Assembly: GCA_019843655.1 (NCBI GenBank)
Contig: JACDQD010000004.1
Span: forward strand, 13,764,001-13,828,000
Source: Lethocerus indicus
Lineage: Eukaryota; Arthropoda; Insecta; Hemiptera; Belostomatidae
Direction: 5' to 3'
Length of the DNA stretch: 64,000 nucleotides
The stretch's first letter is position 1, and the number at the start of each line of letters is the position of its first letter. The position numbers were made by a program, and so were the translations under genes. Shown here piece after piece: positions 39,401-45,500 of this stretch. Below the pieces are notes generated by a model. The model worked only from the letters and a program-made list of their open reading frames with translations. It made no database searches and was not told the origin of the DNA.

Positions 39401-39524
39401 TGTGGTTGAGTCTGAGGAGTTCGCATGAGGTCCTTGTAACTATGGTGCTTTCCCTGGGCATATCTTCCAGCACGCACTCCCCAAACGTCGAACCGACACC
39501 CAGTGTAAACACCGTTACACCTCC
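3991..39524 (-). CDS. Epac: Epac, cAMP-activated Rap guanine-nucleotide exchange factor (5'-partial, 17 exons seen)
   Basis: Exchange protein directly activated by cAMP. It loads GTP onto Rap1/Rap2 at membranes when cAMP releases its autoinhibition. The joined exons are 39524-39378, 35565-35514, 20210-20110, 13527-13221, 12896-12707, 12281-12136, 11511-11367, 9939-9766, 9643-9482, 8880-8742, 8118-7926, 7616-7363, 6410-6285, 6041-5863, 4929-4700, 4578-4459 and 4115-3991. Every junction keeps phase, giving 929 codons plus TAA. Human RAPGEF4 is about 1011 aa and RAPGEF3 about 923 aa, so only the first half of cNMP domain A is missing. Domain order (my recall of the family): cNBD-A end, linker, DEP, cNBD-B, REM, RA-like, CDC25. 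All introns are GT-AG except the AT-AC intron after exon 9. Exon numbers here count from the first exon seen. The start codon probably lies beyond 64000. Confidence 0.96.
4459..4578 (-). CDS. Epac: Epac exon 16: CDC25 domain end
   Basis: 120 bp, 39 full codons. [20 protein letters not shown] and [17 protein letters not shown] match the last helices of the domain (DMTFTHEGNKT...NLVNFEKMR). Acceptor gtaccag, donor gtatgt. Confidence 0.97.
4700..4929 (-). CDS. Epac: Epac exon 15: CDC25 catalytic domain
   Basis: 230 bp, 76 full codons. It contains [43 protein letters not shown] and [11 protein letters not shown]. These are the catalytic hairpin and surrounding segments that open the Rap nucleotide site. 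Acceptor ccaacag, donor gtatca. Confidence 0.97.
4930..5862 (-). other. Epac intron 14
   Basis: 933 bp, GT-AG, AT-rich. No other feature seen. Confidence 0.9.
5863..6041 (-). CDS. Epac: Epac exon 14: CDC25 catalytic domain
   Basis: 59 codons plus two bases. [29 protein letters not shown] and [15 protein letters not shown] are the conserved Rap-GEF core helices. Acceptor cttacag, donor gtaagt. Confidence 0.97.
6285..6410 (-). CDS. Epac: Epac exon 13: start of CDC25 domain
   Basis: 42 codons, phase 0 at both ends (tttcag / gtaact). [20 protein letters not shown] matches the first helix of Epac CDC25 homology domains ([20 protein letters not shown]). Confidence 0.95.
6411..7362 (-). other. Epac intron 12
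   Basis: 952 bp, GT-AG. Plus-strand frames up to 99 codons (6590-6889) show no recognisable protein. Confidence 0.9.
7363..7616 (-). CDS. Epac: Epac exon 12: RA-like (ubiquitin-fold) domain
   Basis: 254 bp: two bases plus 84 codons. [18 protein letters not shown] begins the domain, which binds Ras-type GTPases or partners and helps position Epac at membranes. Later landmarks are [25 protein letters not shown] and KDHLDAL, each with a clear counterpart in vertebrate Epac. Acceptor gttttag, donor gtaagt. Confidence 0.96.
7926..8118 (-). CDS. Epac: Epac exon 11: linker between REM and RA-like domain
   Basis: 193 bp: 64 codons plus one base. It starts [20 protein letters not shown] and continues through [10 protein letters not shown] to PNDD. 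The acceptor is gggggcag at 8119. Another AG ten bases further in, preceded by a better pyrimidine run, would put the exon out of frame. The sequence fits the REM-RA spacer by position and length but is not highly conserved. Confidence 0.88.
8119..8741 (-). other. Epac intron 10
   Basis: 623 bp. The GT donor is ordinary; the acceptor gggggcag has almost no pyrimidine tract. A short TA run lies at about 8552-8564. No other feature. Confidence 0.85.
8742..8880 (-). CDS. Epac: Epac exon 10: REM, second part
   Basis: 139 bp: one base plus 46 codons. After the AT-AC intron the frame reads [12 protein letters not shown], then [14 protein letters not shown] (NKRRVIRLVLQWAA in vertebrates) and ends NALAFIE at gtaatc. 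The 3' splice site is the AC at 8881-8882, ten bases after the branch-site octamer. This restores the conserved HY dipeptide. Confidence 0.93.
8881..9481 (-). other. U12-type AT-AC intron of Epac (minor spliceosome)
   Basis: The intron starts ATATCCTTT (9481-9473), the exact consensus of minor-spliceosome AT-AC donors. It ends in AC (8882-8881), with the perfect branch-site octamer TCCTTAAC at 8898-8891, ten bases upstream of the exon. Removing it joins CA to TTATAAC and restores the conserved HY of the REM domain. No GT-AG pair gives a comparable protein. Confidence 0.9.
9482..9643 (-). CDS. Epac: Epac exon 9: Ras exchanger motif (REM), first part
   Basis: 162 bp, 53 full codons. [18 protein letters not shown] and [12 protein letters not shown] are the REM helices that stabilise the CDC25 domain. 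The exon ends in ...LRK CA| directly before ATATCCTTT, a perfect U12-type donor. An internal GT at 9500-9501 was rejected because it would delete the conserved helix end. Confidence 0.95.
9766..9939 (-). CDS. Epac: Epac exon 8: cNBD-B C-terminal helix, hinge and linker to REM
   Basis: 174 bp, 57 full codons. It encodes [20 protein letters not shown] and then the hinge helix ([18 protein letters not shown]), which couples cAMP binding to opening of the catalytic region. A serine-rich tail (PASSSSSQV) follows. Donor AA|gtaaga gives Lys with the first base of exon 9. A second donor, CAA|gtcaag, lies 5 bp upstream. Confidence 0.95.
9940..11366 (-). other. Epac intron 7
   Basis: 1427 bp, GT-AG, carrying the (TA)n at 10873-10915. 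No repeat family recognised. Confidence 0.9.
10873..10915. repeat. (TA)n microsatellite in Epac intron 7
   Basis: About 21 uninterrupted TA units. Confidence 0.98.
11367..11511 (-). CDS. Epac: Epac exon 7: cNBD-B core and cAMP cassette
   Basis: 145 bp, 47 full codons. It holds [17 protein letters not shown] and the phosphate-binding cassette [12 protein letters not shown]. Lys follows FG where PKA and CNG channels have Glu. This is an Epac hallmark (Gln in Epac1, Lys in Epac2) linked to the family's selective response to 2'-O-alkyl cAMP analogues. The exon ends inside the Arg codon of APR, which exon 8 completes. Confidence 0.96.
11512..12706 (-). other. Epac introns 6 and 5
   Basis: Introns 11512-12135 and 12282-12706 on either side of exon 6. 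The plus-strand frame at 12227-12481 runs across exon 6 and is a shadow. Nothing else seen. Confidence 0.85.
12136..12281 (-). CDS. Epac: Epac exon 6: start of cNMP-binding domain B
   Basis: 146 bp, 48 full codons. [18 protein letters not shown] and [15 protein letters not shown] match the N-terminal helices of Epac cNBD-B almost residue for residue. Two donors are possible near the end. The one used is GG|gttggt at 12136/12135, because only it joins exon 7 in frame to give GSVVFEQG (GGTVLFNQG in vertebrates). Confidence 0.95.
12707..12896 (-). CDS. Epac: Epac exon 5: end of DEP and linker to cNBD-B
   Basis: 190 bp: two bases, 62 codons, two bases. It encodes [15 protein letters not shown], matching the DEP C-terminal strand (HHFQDKYLFYRF in vertebrate Epac2). 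A charged helix follows and the exon closes with WLRMILRKP, a highly conserved Epac motif (MRMILRKPP). Acceptor tttcag, donor gtaaat. Confidence 0.95.
13221..13527 (-). CDS. Epac: Epac exon 4: DEP domain with poly-Ser insertion
   Basis: 102 codons plus one base. The DEP domain, which targets Epac to membranes (phosphatidic acid in vertebrates), is seen as [10 protein letters not shown], then GSELVTWLL, then [14 protein letters not shown]. Between the GSELV helix and the MWQALL helix sits a serine/alanine run of about 20 residues, encoded by an AGG/TCC-type repeat at 13301-13358. Vertebrate Epacs have a short loop there. The acceptor is tttcag and the donor gtcagt. A TTAA-flanked MITE lies just upstream of the acceptor. 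Confidence 0.95.
13301..13358. repeat. Coding AGG/AGA microsatellite in the Epac DEP exon
   Basis: Purine-rich triplets on plus (GAGGAGGAGG...) read as TCC/TCT serine codons on the gene's strand, giving the Ser/Ala tract in the DEP domain. Confidence 0.92.
13552..13779. mobile_element. piggyBac-like MITE flanked by TTAA
   Basis: 220 bp between TTAA at 13552-13555 and TTAA at 13776-13779. The ends are imperfect inverted repeats: TTAACCCTTTTGCTGCGG on the left, and TTAACCCTTTCGGTGCG when the right end is read in reverse, both leading to GCGCC. TTAA duplication and a CCCTTT start are hallmarks of piggyBac-type elements. The interior has two 31-bp repeats (13686-13716 and 13717-13747). It encodes no transposase. 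Confidence 0.75.
13780..19158 (-). other. Epac intron 3, main part
   Basis: No coding sequence recognised. Two short tRNA-promoter-like B boxes occur (15730-15745 on minus, 17212-17224 on plus) without tRNA folds. GC-rich unique blocks alternate with AT-rich DNA (for example 18780-18960). Confidence 0.6.
18221..18241. repeat. (AC)10 microsatellite
   Basis: Ten AC units in Epac intron 3. Confidence 0.97.
19216..19252 (-). ncRNA. Hammerhead-ribozyme-like motif, copy 2 left arm
   Basis: Core, stem II and stem III are identical to the 19534 copy, but the 5' half of stem I reads GCAA, giving one A-A mismatch against TAGC. Confidence 0.45.
19393..19441. repeat. (AT)n microsatellite inside palindromic copy 2
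   Basis: About 24 AT units in the spacer, next to the conserved block that ends CAATAACAAGACA. Copy 1 has only ACACATATATTT at the same place, so the run expanded after insertion. Confidence 0.97.
19534..19570 (+). ncRNA. Predicted minimal type I hammerhead ribozyme (copy 2, right arm)
   Basis: Stem I: GCTA (19534-19537) pairs with TAGC (19567-19570). Core CTGAAGA (19538-19544) fits C3-U4-G5-A6-N7-G8-A9. Stem II: GGC/GCC around GAGCA, with one extra T at 19545. GAAA at 19557-19560 fits G12-A13-A14-A15.1. Stem III: AC/GT around a CG loop. Predicted cleavage is after C at 19566. The very short stem III is typical of hammerheads in retroelements, which often act as dimers. The fold was made by eye. 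Confidence 0.6.
20110..20210 (-). CDS. Epac: Epac exon 3: Pro/Ser/Gln-rich linker between cNBD-A and DEP
   Basis: 101 bp: two bases plus 33 codons, from tttcag to gtaagt, ending in phase 0. The sequence is low-complexity and hydrophilic ([16 protein letters not shown]), as expected for a flexible interdomain linker with SP/TP sites. It lies between exons that carry recognised domains, and phases match on both sides. The linker is poorly conserved in the family, so the call rests on splice sites, phase and position. Confidence 0.78.
21077..21113 (-). ncRNA. Predicted minimal hammerhead ribozyme (copy 3, left arm)
   Basis: On minus: GCTA, CTGAAGA, T, GGC-GGACA-GCC, GAAA, CCGGTC, TAGT. Stem I has three Watson-Crick pairs and one G-U. 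The loop of stem II differs from other copies while the stem is unchanged. Confidence 0.55.
21279..21315 (+). ncRNA. Hammerhead-like motif with disabled core (copy 3, right arm)
   Basis: Stems I, II (loop GAGTA) and III are kept, but the core reads CTAAAGA. The invariant G5 is A, a change expected to abolish cleavage. Confidence 0.45.
24380..24425. repeat. (AT)n microsatellite in Epac intron 2
   Basis: About 23 AT units. Confidence 0.98.
26402..26552. mobile_element. Truncated copy 4 of the palindromic repeat
   Basis: It starts with the terminal sequence (CTGCGAGGGTTTGGAATACC) and keeps CTTCTGTCTCC and GACCGGTTTTGGCTGCTCG. After CTTCAGTAGC it jumps straight to a piece of the opposite arm (GACCAAGCCAACGAG). 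The minus-strand hammerhead has lost one side of stem II and its GAAA is AAAA. Confidence 0.7.
28658..28666 (+). promoter_or_regulatory. Possible TATA box of the serine protease gene
   Basis: TATATTTAA lies 29 bases before the ATG. If used, the 5' untranslated region would be very short. In AT-rich DNA this may be chance. Confidence 0.2.
28695..28880 (+). CDS. Serine protease exon 1: signal peptide and pro-segment
   Basis: 62 codons ending AAG|gtacgt, phase 0. It holds the hydrophobic signal, an acidic stretch ([12 protein letters not shown]) and the CPCGWTNK pro-segment. The pro-segment cysteines probably bond to each other or to Cys of GPVCLP, keeping the pro-peptide attached after activation; this is inference from related proteases. 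Confidence 0.94.
28695..32515 (+). CDS. Secreted trypsin-like serine protease (venom serine protease 34-like), complete, 6 exons
   Basis: Exons 28695-28880, 29197-29407, 30406-30600, 31126-31289, 31857-32013 and 32472-32515 join in frame to 318 codons plus TGA. Signal peptide: residues 1 to about 22 ([14 protein letters not shown]). The pro-segment has a Cys-Pro-Cys motif ([11 protein letters not shown]) and activation is expected after Arg at ADGR|IVGG. The triad is His in LITAAHC, Asp in YNDLALV and Ser in GDSGGP. Asp six residues before the catalytic Ser, with Gly at the usual pocket positions (SFGWSCA..PGV), predicts cleavage after Arg/Lys. There is no clip domain. NSS and NIT are possible glycosylation sites. 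An in-frame TGA at 28689 precedes the ATG, which has A at -3 and G at +4. The gene lies inside Epac intron 2 on the opposite strand. The family name comes from bee venom; the role here (saliva, digestion, immunity or haemolymph) is unknown. Confidence 0.95.
29197..29407 (+). CDS. Serine protease exon 2: activation site and catalytic His
   Basis: 70 codons plus one base, between ttacag and gtggcc. [20 protein letters not shown] is the activation region. [18 protein letters not shown] holds the His of the triad and the disulphide next to it. Confidence 0.94.
30406..30600 (+). CDS. Serine protease exon 3: catalytic Asp
   Basis: 195 bp, 64 full codons. [20 protein letters not shown], then [10 protein letters not shown] with the triad Asp, then GPVCLPKG and the start of VTGWG. 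Acceptor gatag at 30405, donor G|gtaata. Confidence 0.93.
31061..31081. repeat. (AAT)7 microsatellite in protease intron 3
   Basis: Seven AAT units, 45 bases before protease exon 4. They lie in the place where a pyrimidine tract and branch site would be expected. Confidence 0.95.
31126..31289 (+). CDS. Serine protease exon 4: pocket strand before catalytic Ser
   Basis: Two bases plus 54 codons. It begins by completing Gly of VTGWGN, after the acceptor atgaaag, which has a poor pyrimidine tract. It contains [17 protein letters not shown] and the specificity-pocket Asp. Donor CAG|gtaagc. Confidence 0.92.
31857..32013 (+). CDS. Serine protease exon 5: catalytic Ser
   Basis: 52 codons plus one base. 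[10 protein letters not shown] carries the nucleophile. [20 protein letters not shown] and [10 protein letters not shown] form the end of the fold. Acceptor attgcag, donor A|gtaagc. Confidence 0.94.
32472..32515 (+). CDS. Serine protease exon 6: C-terminal tail with extra Cys
   Basis: 44 bp after the strong acceptor cttctgcag. It encodes [14 protein letters not shown] and TGA. The phase matches exon 5. Reading through the exon 5 donor instead gives a long unrelated tail, so this short exon is preferred. The single Cys may pair with one of the pro-segment cysteines. Confidence 0.8.
32704..32709 (+). terminator. Candidate poly(A) signal of the serine protease gene
   Basis: AATAAA 189 bases after the protease stop codon, in the right strand and range for a short 3' untranslated region. 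No transcript evidence is available. Confidence 0.45.
32710..35513 (-). other. Epac intron 2, upstream part
   Basis: Intronic. A long plus frame at 33708-34184 (158 codons) has no recognisable domain, no signal peptide and no splice context. A tRNA-like B box without fold lies near 34150. Nothing supported. Confidence 0.55.
35514..35565 (-). CDS. Epac: Epac exon 2: end of cNBD-A hinge helix
   Basis: Small 52-bp exon, 17 codons plus one base, flanked by gtttcag and gtgagt. It encodes [17 protein letters not shown], which aligns with the helix after the cassette in vertebrate Epac2 (KYRQYMAGLL). Its single spare base joins the two spare bases of exon 3 to make Gly. Too short for ordinary ORF calling; it was found from splice signals and phase. 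Confidence 0.8.
35566..39377 (-). other. Epac intron 1 (first intron seen)
   Basis: 3812 bp, GT-AG. It contains deletion derivative copy 5 (38485-38609). A weak match CCGAAACCGGTC at 36890-36901 may be another hammerhead-repeat relic. No other feature. Confidence 0.7.
38485..38609. mobile_element. Deletion derivative (copy 5) of the palindromic repeat
   Basis: Only the two outer ends remain: CGCAGATTTTGTG...GGTTTGGTCTTTTGC on the left, then ACACGAAATCTACGG and CTCGCAGACCACAAAACAGG on the right, joined back to back. The hammerhead region and interior are gone. Confidence 0.75.
39378..39524 (-). CDS. Epac: Epac exon 1 (of those seen): second half of cNMP-binding domain A
   Basis: 49 codons, phase 0 at both ends, between tttcag and gttagt. 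It holds the phosphate-binding cassette of c[15 protein letters not shown] matches the FGES..PR signature, and the Glu and Arg that hold cAMP in PKA-type pockets are both present. It is followed by the ELLR helix typical of Epac. The preceding beta strands of this domain must come from an upstream exon not found in the window. Confidence 0.93.
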
Positions 39525-42500
39525 CTGAAAAGATTGAGAGAATGTCAACATGTATTGAATACCAATAACAATAAAAAACACATACCGGAATTGAAATCAA
39601 TTCACGGTACGCTTTTTTGACAATGTATAAATAATATTTAAAATTGTTGATAATAGTGTTATTATAATTTGTACTAATCAGGCATGAATATTTGTAGTTG
39701 CAGTAGGAATTGGCATTGATTAAAATGCCGTGAAATCTAAAGATGAGTAGAAACTTTAATCGACCGTACGTTAAAAAGCAATAGTACTGACCGCGTCAAC
39801 GATGCACGATGTACGTTACCGCATATGATACTTAGGGGAGCTACCGCCCTAAAAACACTATAAAATATTATTCAAATAAGACCTGTCGCTTCAATAGCGT
39901 AAAACGGATGGATTTTAATAATATGGCGTCTCAAATGTGGTGAACGGCTACGAACTATGACTTCACATATACGTTGAACACTTCCGAAAAACAGACAGAT
40001 CTAATCAAAATAAATCGTTTACCACAAGGCAGAATATAGACTCACGCGGAATAATGTAACTACACTATATTTCTGCTGAATAATTTAAATTTCTTTATTG
40101 ATATCTAAAGTAAATATTTAAAATGAAAATTGTAACAATATTTGTTGTCAATTTTAGATTATTATCCGAAATTAAGCGTAATATTTTGTCAAATATTACA
40201 ACAACAATTCAGCCAAATGGTATAGGTACGGTTTAGGATAATTTGAATATTAATTGAACATAATTAACTTGTAATTAGGAATTTCAATTTGTGTGTATAT
40301 ACTAAACCCGCATATCAACTATGCCATGAATTACAGTATAACCGCTCAGCCTTACATTCACTCAATGACTCCCTGTACAAATATTCTTATTCTTCTTTCT
40401 GGTATATCTCTTAAAATAATATTAATATTATCAGATGCATTATGTATTTAGGAAAATTCCTTCAACCACTGGAAAAGCGGATTCCGGGTCCAATAACCGG
40501 TGAGGTTCCTTAAAATCAGTAGAGTAATGCGGCATTTTCCTCAATTAAAAATAACTGATTATAATCAATATTATTTGAAGGTATAGTGGGTTAATGCAAT
40601 TTATTAGTAATTACGGAAATAATTTATTCAATTATTTATATATTCAATTATATATTCAAGATTAAATTATGCAATTAATGCGTGCTATTGGTTTTATTGG
40701 GGTTGGCCGGTTGGGTGCTGGGAGCTCCACAGGCTCGCTAATGGAGTGATCTCGGGATCTATGAGCCGTAACTAATAGAGTGAGGAGTACTAAGGTTCTG
40801 ATCTGACGCACAAATGTAAATGGACGGCGTGAATGGGTAACGCGAGAGAGGAAGATCTTGATCCGGTCGACCTCTGTCAGAGCCCGGGATGCGCAGTTAA
40901 TACCGCCAATTACAATTTAATTGTCGCATATACGCATAACCCGTCCCGCGGATCAGATGTAACTTTGTCAGTGCAAATTCGTCGGCTAACATCCCCCGCC
41001 CAATTAGGATTCCACAAAGGGTAGACGATTTTGAAAGCAGAGCGGTTTTATAATCGCATTTAAAAGCTCATCAAAGCCGAGGAACGAGCCGGGATTATCA
41101 AAATGTCACCGAATTCTAGATAATCAAATTGTAAATTAATACCGAACTAGCGCCTAACTTATGCGTTGAATCCTTATTTTAATATCAGTATTAAAATAAT
41201 ATTTTACAGTAGCGGTGGCTCTGCCAAGTAGTCCAAAAGTATTCATTCGACGTTCGTCGAAATGAATCCATACTAGATTTACTCTAAGAGAATAATTTCC
41301 AACTTTTTCATCCTTGTGTACCTTATAGGGTAATGATGACTTGCACAATATAATTACTCATAGGATTATTCATCATTATTATTCAAAAATTAATATTATT
41401 CTCTCGAGCCACTTTAATTTTTAAATCTACTCCAAATTTTGTGTATTTCATTAATTTATTATTTACGTACCTTCCGTATTATCCATTCCTTGAATGAATA
41501 CTACTTACATAGATCCGTCCAAAACAATTAAACAATACATTAAGAGTTGTTAAATCATATAGCTTTTATAATAAGAGCGTTAAAAATGACACTCACATAT
41601 CACCTATTTGAGGAGATGCAAAATTCACGGACGGTAGACATGTAGCCGTTCGAACTGCATATGTGACAGAAGAACAAGTAATAGGTGCTCTAGGGTAGTG
41701 GACAATATTTTCTATTTCGTCCATCACAATTTTTACCGATTCCGGGTCACTTTGCGATAATTTTAAATTTACTTAAGTACCCTGGAAATGTTTCATACCG
41801 GCCGTATTCCAGGCGAGCCTATTTGTTTTGAAAGGGCGCCCTAAATCTCTTCGGGTATCGATCGAAAGTTAGGTCGAAAACAAACAGCCTGTACGGGCCA
41901 CCTAAAGAGGGGCGTAGAGAGGCAAAAACAGGGTGGAAGAGGGCGGGCTATGTTGGCGGCGGGGCTCATGTATCAGCGCTGAGCCCCGGGAAGCCGCCCT
42001 CAGAACTGCCCCGCCAATAAGAAATGATCCTTCCTTCCAAACCCCTCCTTCACTTCAGCCCTCAGACAAGAAGATCGCCCATGACAGGATGCCCCTCTGA
42101 ACCTCAACGTTGCAATAATGGAAATTCCCAATTAATTGAAAATCCCCCCTCATCGGACCTCCCTGACTTACAGGAACCTCTTAGGTAAATAGGAGGACTT
42201 AAAATATAATTTATAATATCGATCGATGTATTTTCTTTATTGTATTATTGATTTGTACATATTTATTTTAGTTCAATGCAATGTGTATACAGTGTAATTT
42301 ATATCGATATATTTTATGATCGTATATTTTATAGCAGAATATAAGAATAAATATTTATATAAATATTAATTAAAAGATCCACGAAGAATTAATGACTCCC
42401 TCAGAATCTTAATGAATGGGTAAATTATTGATTTTGATTTTATTAAATATTATTTTGTTTCGAATCATCGATCTCAATAACGCTTTGTAATATACTAAGG

Positions 42501-45500
42501 TGGCATTATGAAACGGGGTCTGGTAGAAACTTGGAAATTCCACATTGTTAGGAAAATCGTTAGGCTCGAGTTTCCCGAGTGACAAAATTACGCCGGCAGT
42601 GGCACTTGTAATGCAACTCCAGCTCAATAACAGAGGCAGAAAACGCTACGAGCGAACACTCCGGGCGGTAATTAAGTCGCGAGACATTTTAACATTTCAC
42701 TTTTTTATTATACCCTTTTGTACAAGCGAAATTCTCGAATATTAATCTCAACTCGCGATTAATGTACCTCAAACTGACTCATTATAGCTCAAAAACTTGT
42801 GTATAGGACTGTAGTGTAAAATATTGTTCACGAGGTACAAATTTTAATTAATTTGCGACCAAAAACTATTTGAAAAACCATTACAAACGTAGGTAGTACA
42901 AGCAATTTTCAGAACATATATGTTACTAGGCATATAAAAAGTAAGTAAGTGTTAGTAATCGTAGCTTCCATGCACATAGTAATTATAATGTAATTTCAAG
43001 TACTGAAGTCCACAAACGAGGGAGACGAAATGAAAATTTAGAGTGGCAGGTGGCTATTGCGATTTATTCCATTTTACGGGTAATCTTATAAATAGTAAGG
43101 GTGAATTAATTAATGTAGAAAGAAGAATTCTAATTCCAGGATTCAAAATAAAACCTGTCATTTCTTCCGATAATTAAAGATGATATATCCAGTTATAAAA
43201 CCCCAACATTTATCTTCCTTGGTCTTAAACATTTTAGGAATGTCTCTGTGAATAACCCCCACAGGAAGTGACTTCCAATGTATTAAATTTGTATAGTGTA
43301 TTTCAGAATTTAACTAATTAGTATTACTATTTGAACATTTGAAAACTCACTCTCGCCCGGCAAATATCCGCACGTTCGTGCCGCACACGGGGCCAAGTCG
43401 ACTGCAAATTACCGGAGATCAATATCCCATTAAGAACGCCGGATGGATTTCACGCGATTGTGAGGGCGCGTGTGGGTGTTCCCATCTAATATCCTGTTAT
43501 CAATTAATCAAGCGATAACAACCAAGGTCGGTGCGGAGGTGGTGAATTGGCAGTGGCGGGGGCGGAGGGGGCTCTCTAAATTGCTAAGTCAATACTCGGT
43601 TAAGTCGAGAACAGGCTACAAGCATCCATCTCACCGCCACCGGCCCTCTCTCCCAGCTCCCCCTTTTCTTCGTTTCTTTGAGCGCTCAAAAACGGGGAGG
43701 GGAAGGGGGAATTTTAACTGCACCTTACTTTGGGCTCTATCTCCGATAAATTGGCCGTTCTTTGGTCCAAAGGGCCGCCCCCACCCACCGGCCCCGTCTT
43801 TTATATCTATTCCCCCTAATAGAGAACAAAGAGAAATAAATACACGGCGTACATATACGAGTAATATCACAAAGTCGGGTGAATGCAATTAAAAATTTGT
43901 GTACATAAATCAACCAAACCATTTACGTATCTAAATCTAAGTAAACAACCTCGGAGAGACATTGTTACGATTTTAACTGTGTTAAAAAAAGAATTATTAA
44001 ATTATATAAATATATAAAATAATTATCCTATTTTGTAATTTAAATATATGAAAAATAATTGTTTTGTTTTATACAAGTAACGTTATAGTTTTCGTTTCAA
44101 AATTTTGCGCTGTTTGGCCCAAATATAATAATAACTCTATATCACGATTCGCCTGTGAGGGAATCAAAACTGGACATCTAGCCCTCTAGAAGGACGTACT
44201 TCCTTAGATTGTCCCTCTCTGTGTAGTGTCGCATAGTGCTTCGCGTGTTGACCATTGTTTAGCCCCATTGTCGGGCGTGATTTATAACCGGAGCCAGCCA
44301 GCGGGTTCTCCCTTACCCATTGTCAACTCGCACCCCGTCCGTTACACCGCTATCCGGCAATAACGCCCGATAAAATTCTTAACGCCCGCTCTTTTAGAGC
44401 CGGCCCCGATTTATGTTGCCGCCGTAGAGGCGGTCCGGGATCAGAGTGGATTTGTTGGTAACGCGTCGACCATACGTCGGCTCCCTCCGGAGAAATCCTC
44501 GAGTGTGCCCTGACCGAAAGTGCTTCAAACAAGGCGGCATATACAGAAAATACGCCACAAAAGATAAATAAATCCGAAACAAATAAACTGAACCATATGT
44601 GCTACAATGGGCTATATTTACGTTTTAGAAAACTATGTTTAATTTCTAACATTTTAGAACAAGTAATGTTAGTAAGTAAGTGATTGTTGAATAAGAATAC
44701 CATTTTAAATTATACGAGTAATGGCTGGAACATTCTAAAGATGATAGAATCTAATCAGAAATGTGCCAAATCTATAGTACCACCATAAATCATATTCAAT
44801 CACAGACCGGCCGGATTTTTTTTTTGGAATAAAGTTATGATAAAGGGTTACTAATCGAGGGATGAGTACACGCATTGTGCCCTAAATTTAATCGCTCGTT
44901 GTAATGTGAGGATATACATATTCTCATACGTTTCAGTACCTCCCAGTAAGGAACACTGGATGTTATAATGGCTCGAGAAACCCATTTATAAATGCCTTTT
45001 ACATTACAATACGTGCAATGAATTACAAGAAATAAAAAAAACCTTCCACGCACCTTCTAAACTTGGCTACTGATCACTGATGACAAGTATCATTTCTTGT
45101 GCCAGACTGCCGATGATGCGTTTTGTCAGCATCATGTTGTTTACAAGGGTCTATTTGATTATGTACGTGAAGTTTCCCGGCTGATAACAGGATAGTGACA
45201 TGATCAGCCAGGAGAGACGAATAAGCAACTCACTACCAACGATTACTATAATGCCTTCGGAATACAAATGCATTGGGAAAATGTTGATCACAAACATCAG
45301 TTTATTTTATAAATTAGTATTATTAAACTAAAACTAAACTGCATCAGAATCGATGGAATTGGAAATAACGAATGGGGCGAAATCTCAGTAGGGGGCGAGG
45401 AGGGGGTCGGTATAGCCCAGTTTCGATAATGACCCTGTCCCGCTTCAAAAATAAGTCCCTTCCCGCACGGTACTTAGTTCGGCCTCGGTCCAATTAGCCG

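Noticed and set aside
43470..43892. 140-codon plus-strand frame
   Set aside because: Basic, proline-rich translation of a GC-rich block with no recognisable motif; an overlapping minus-strand frame is equally open.
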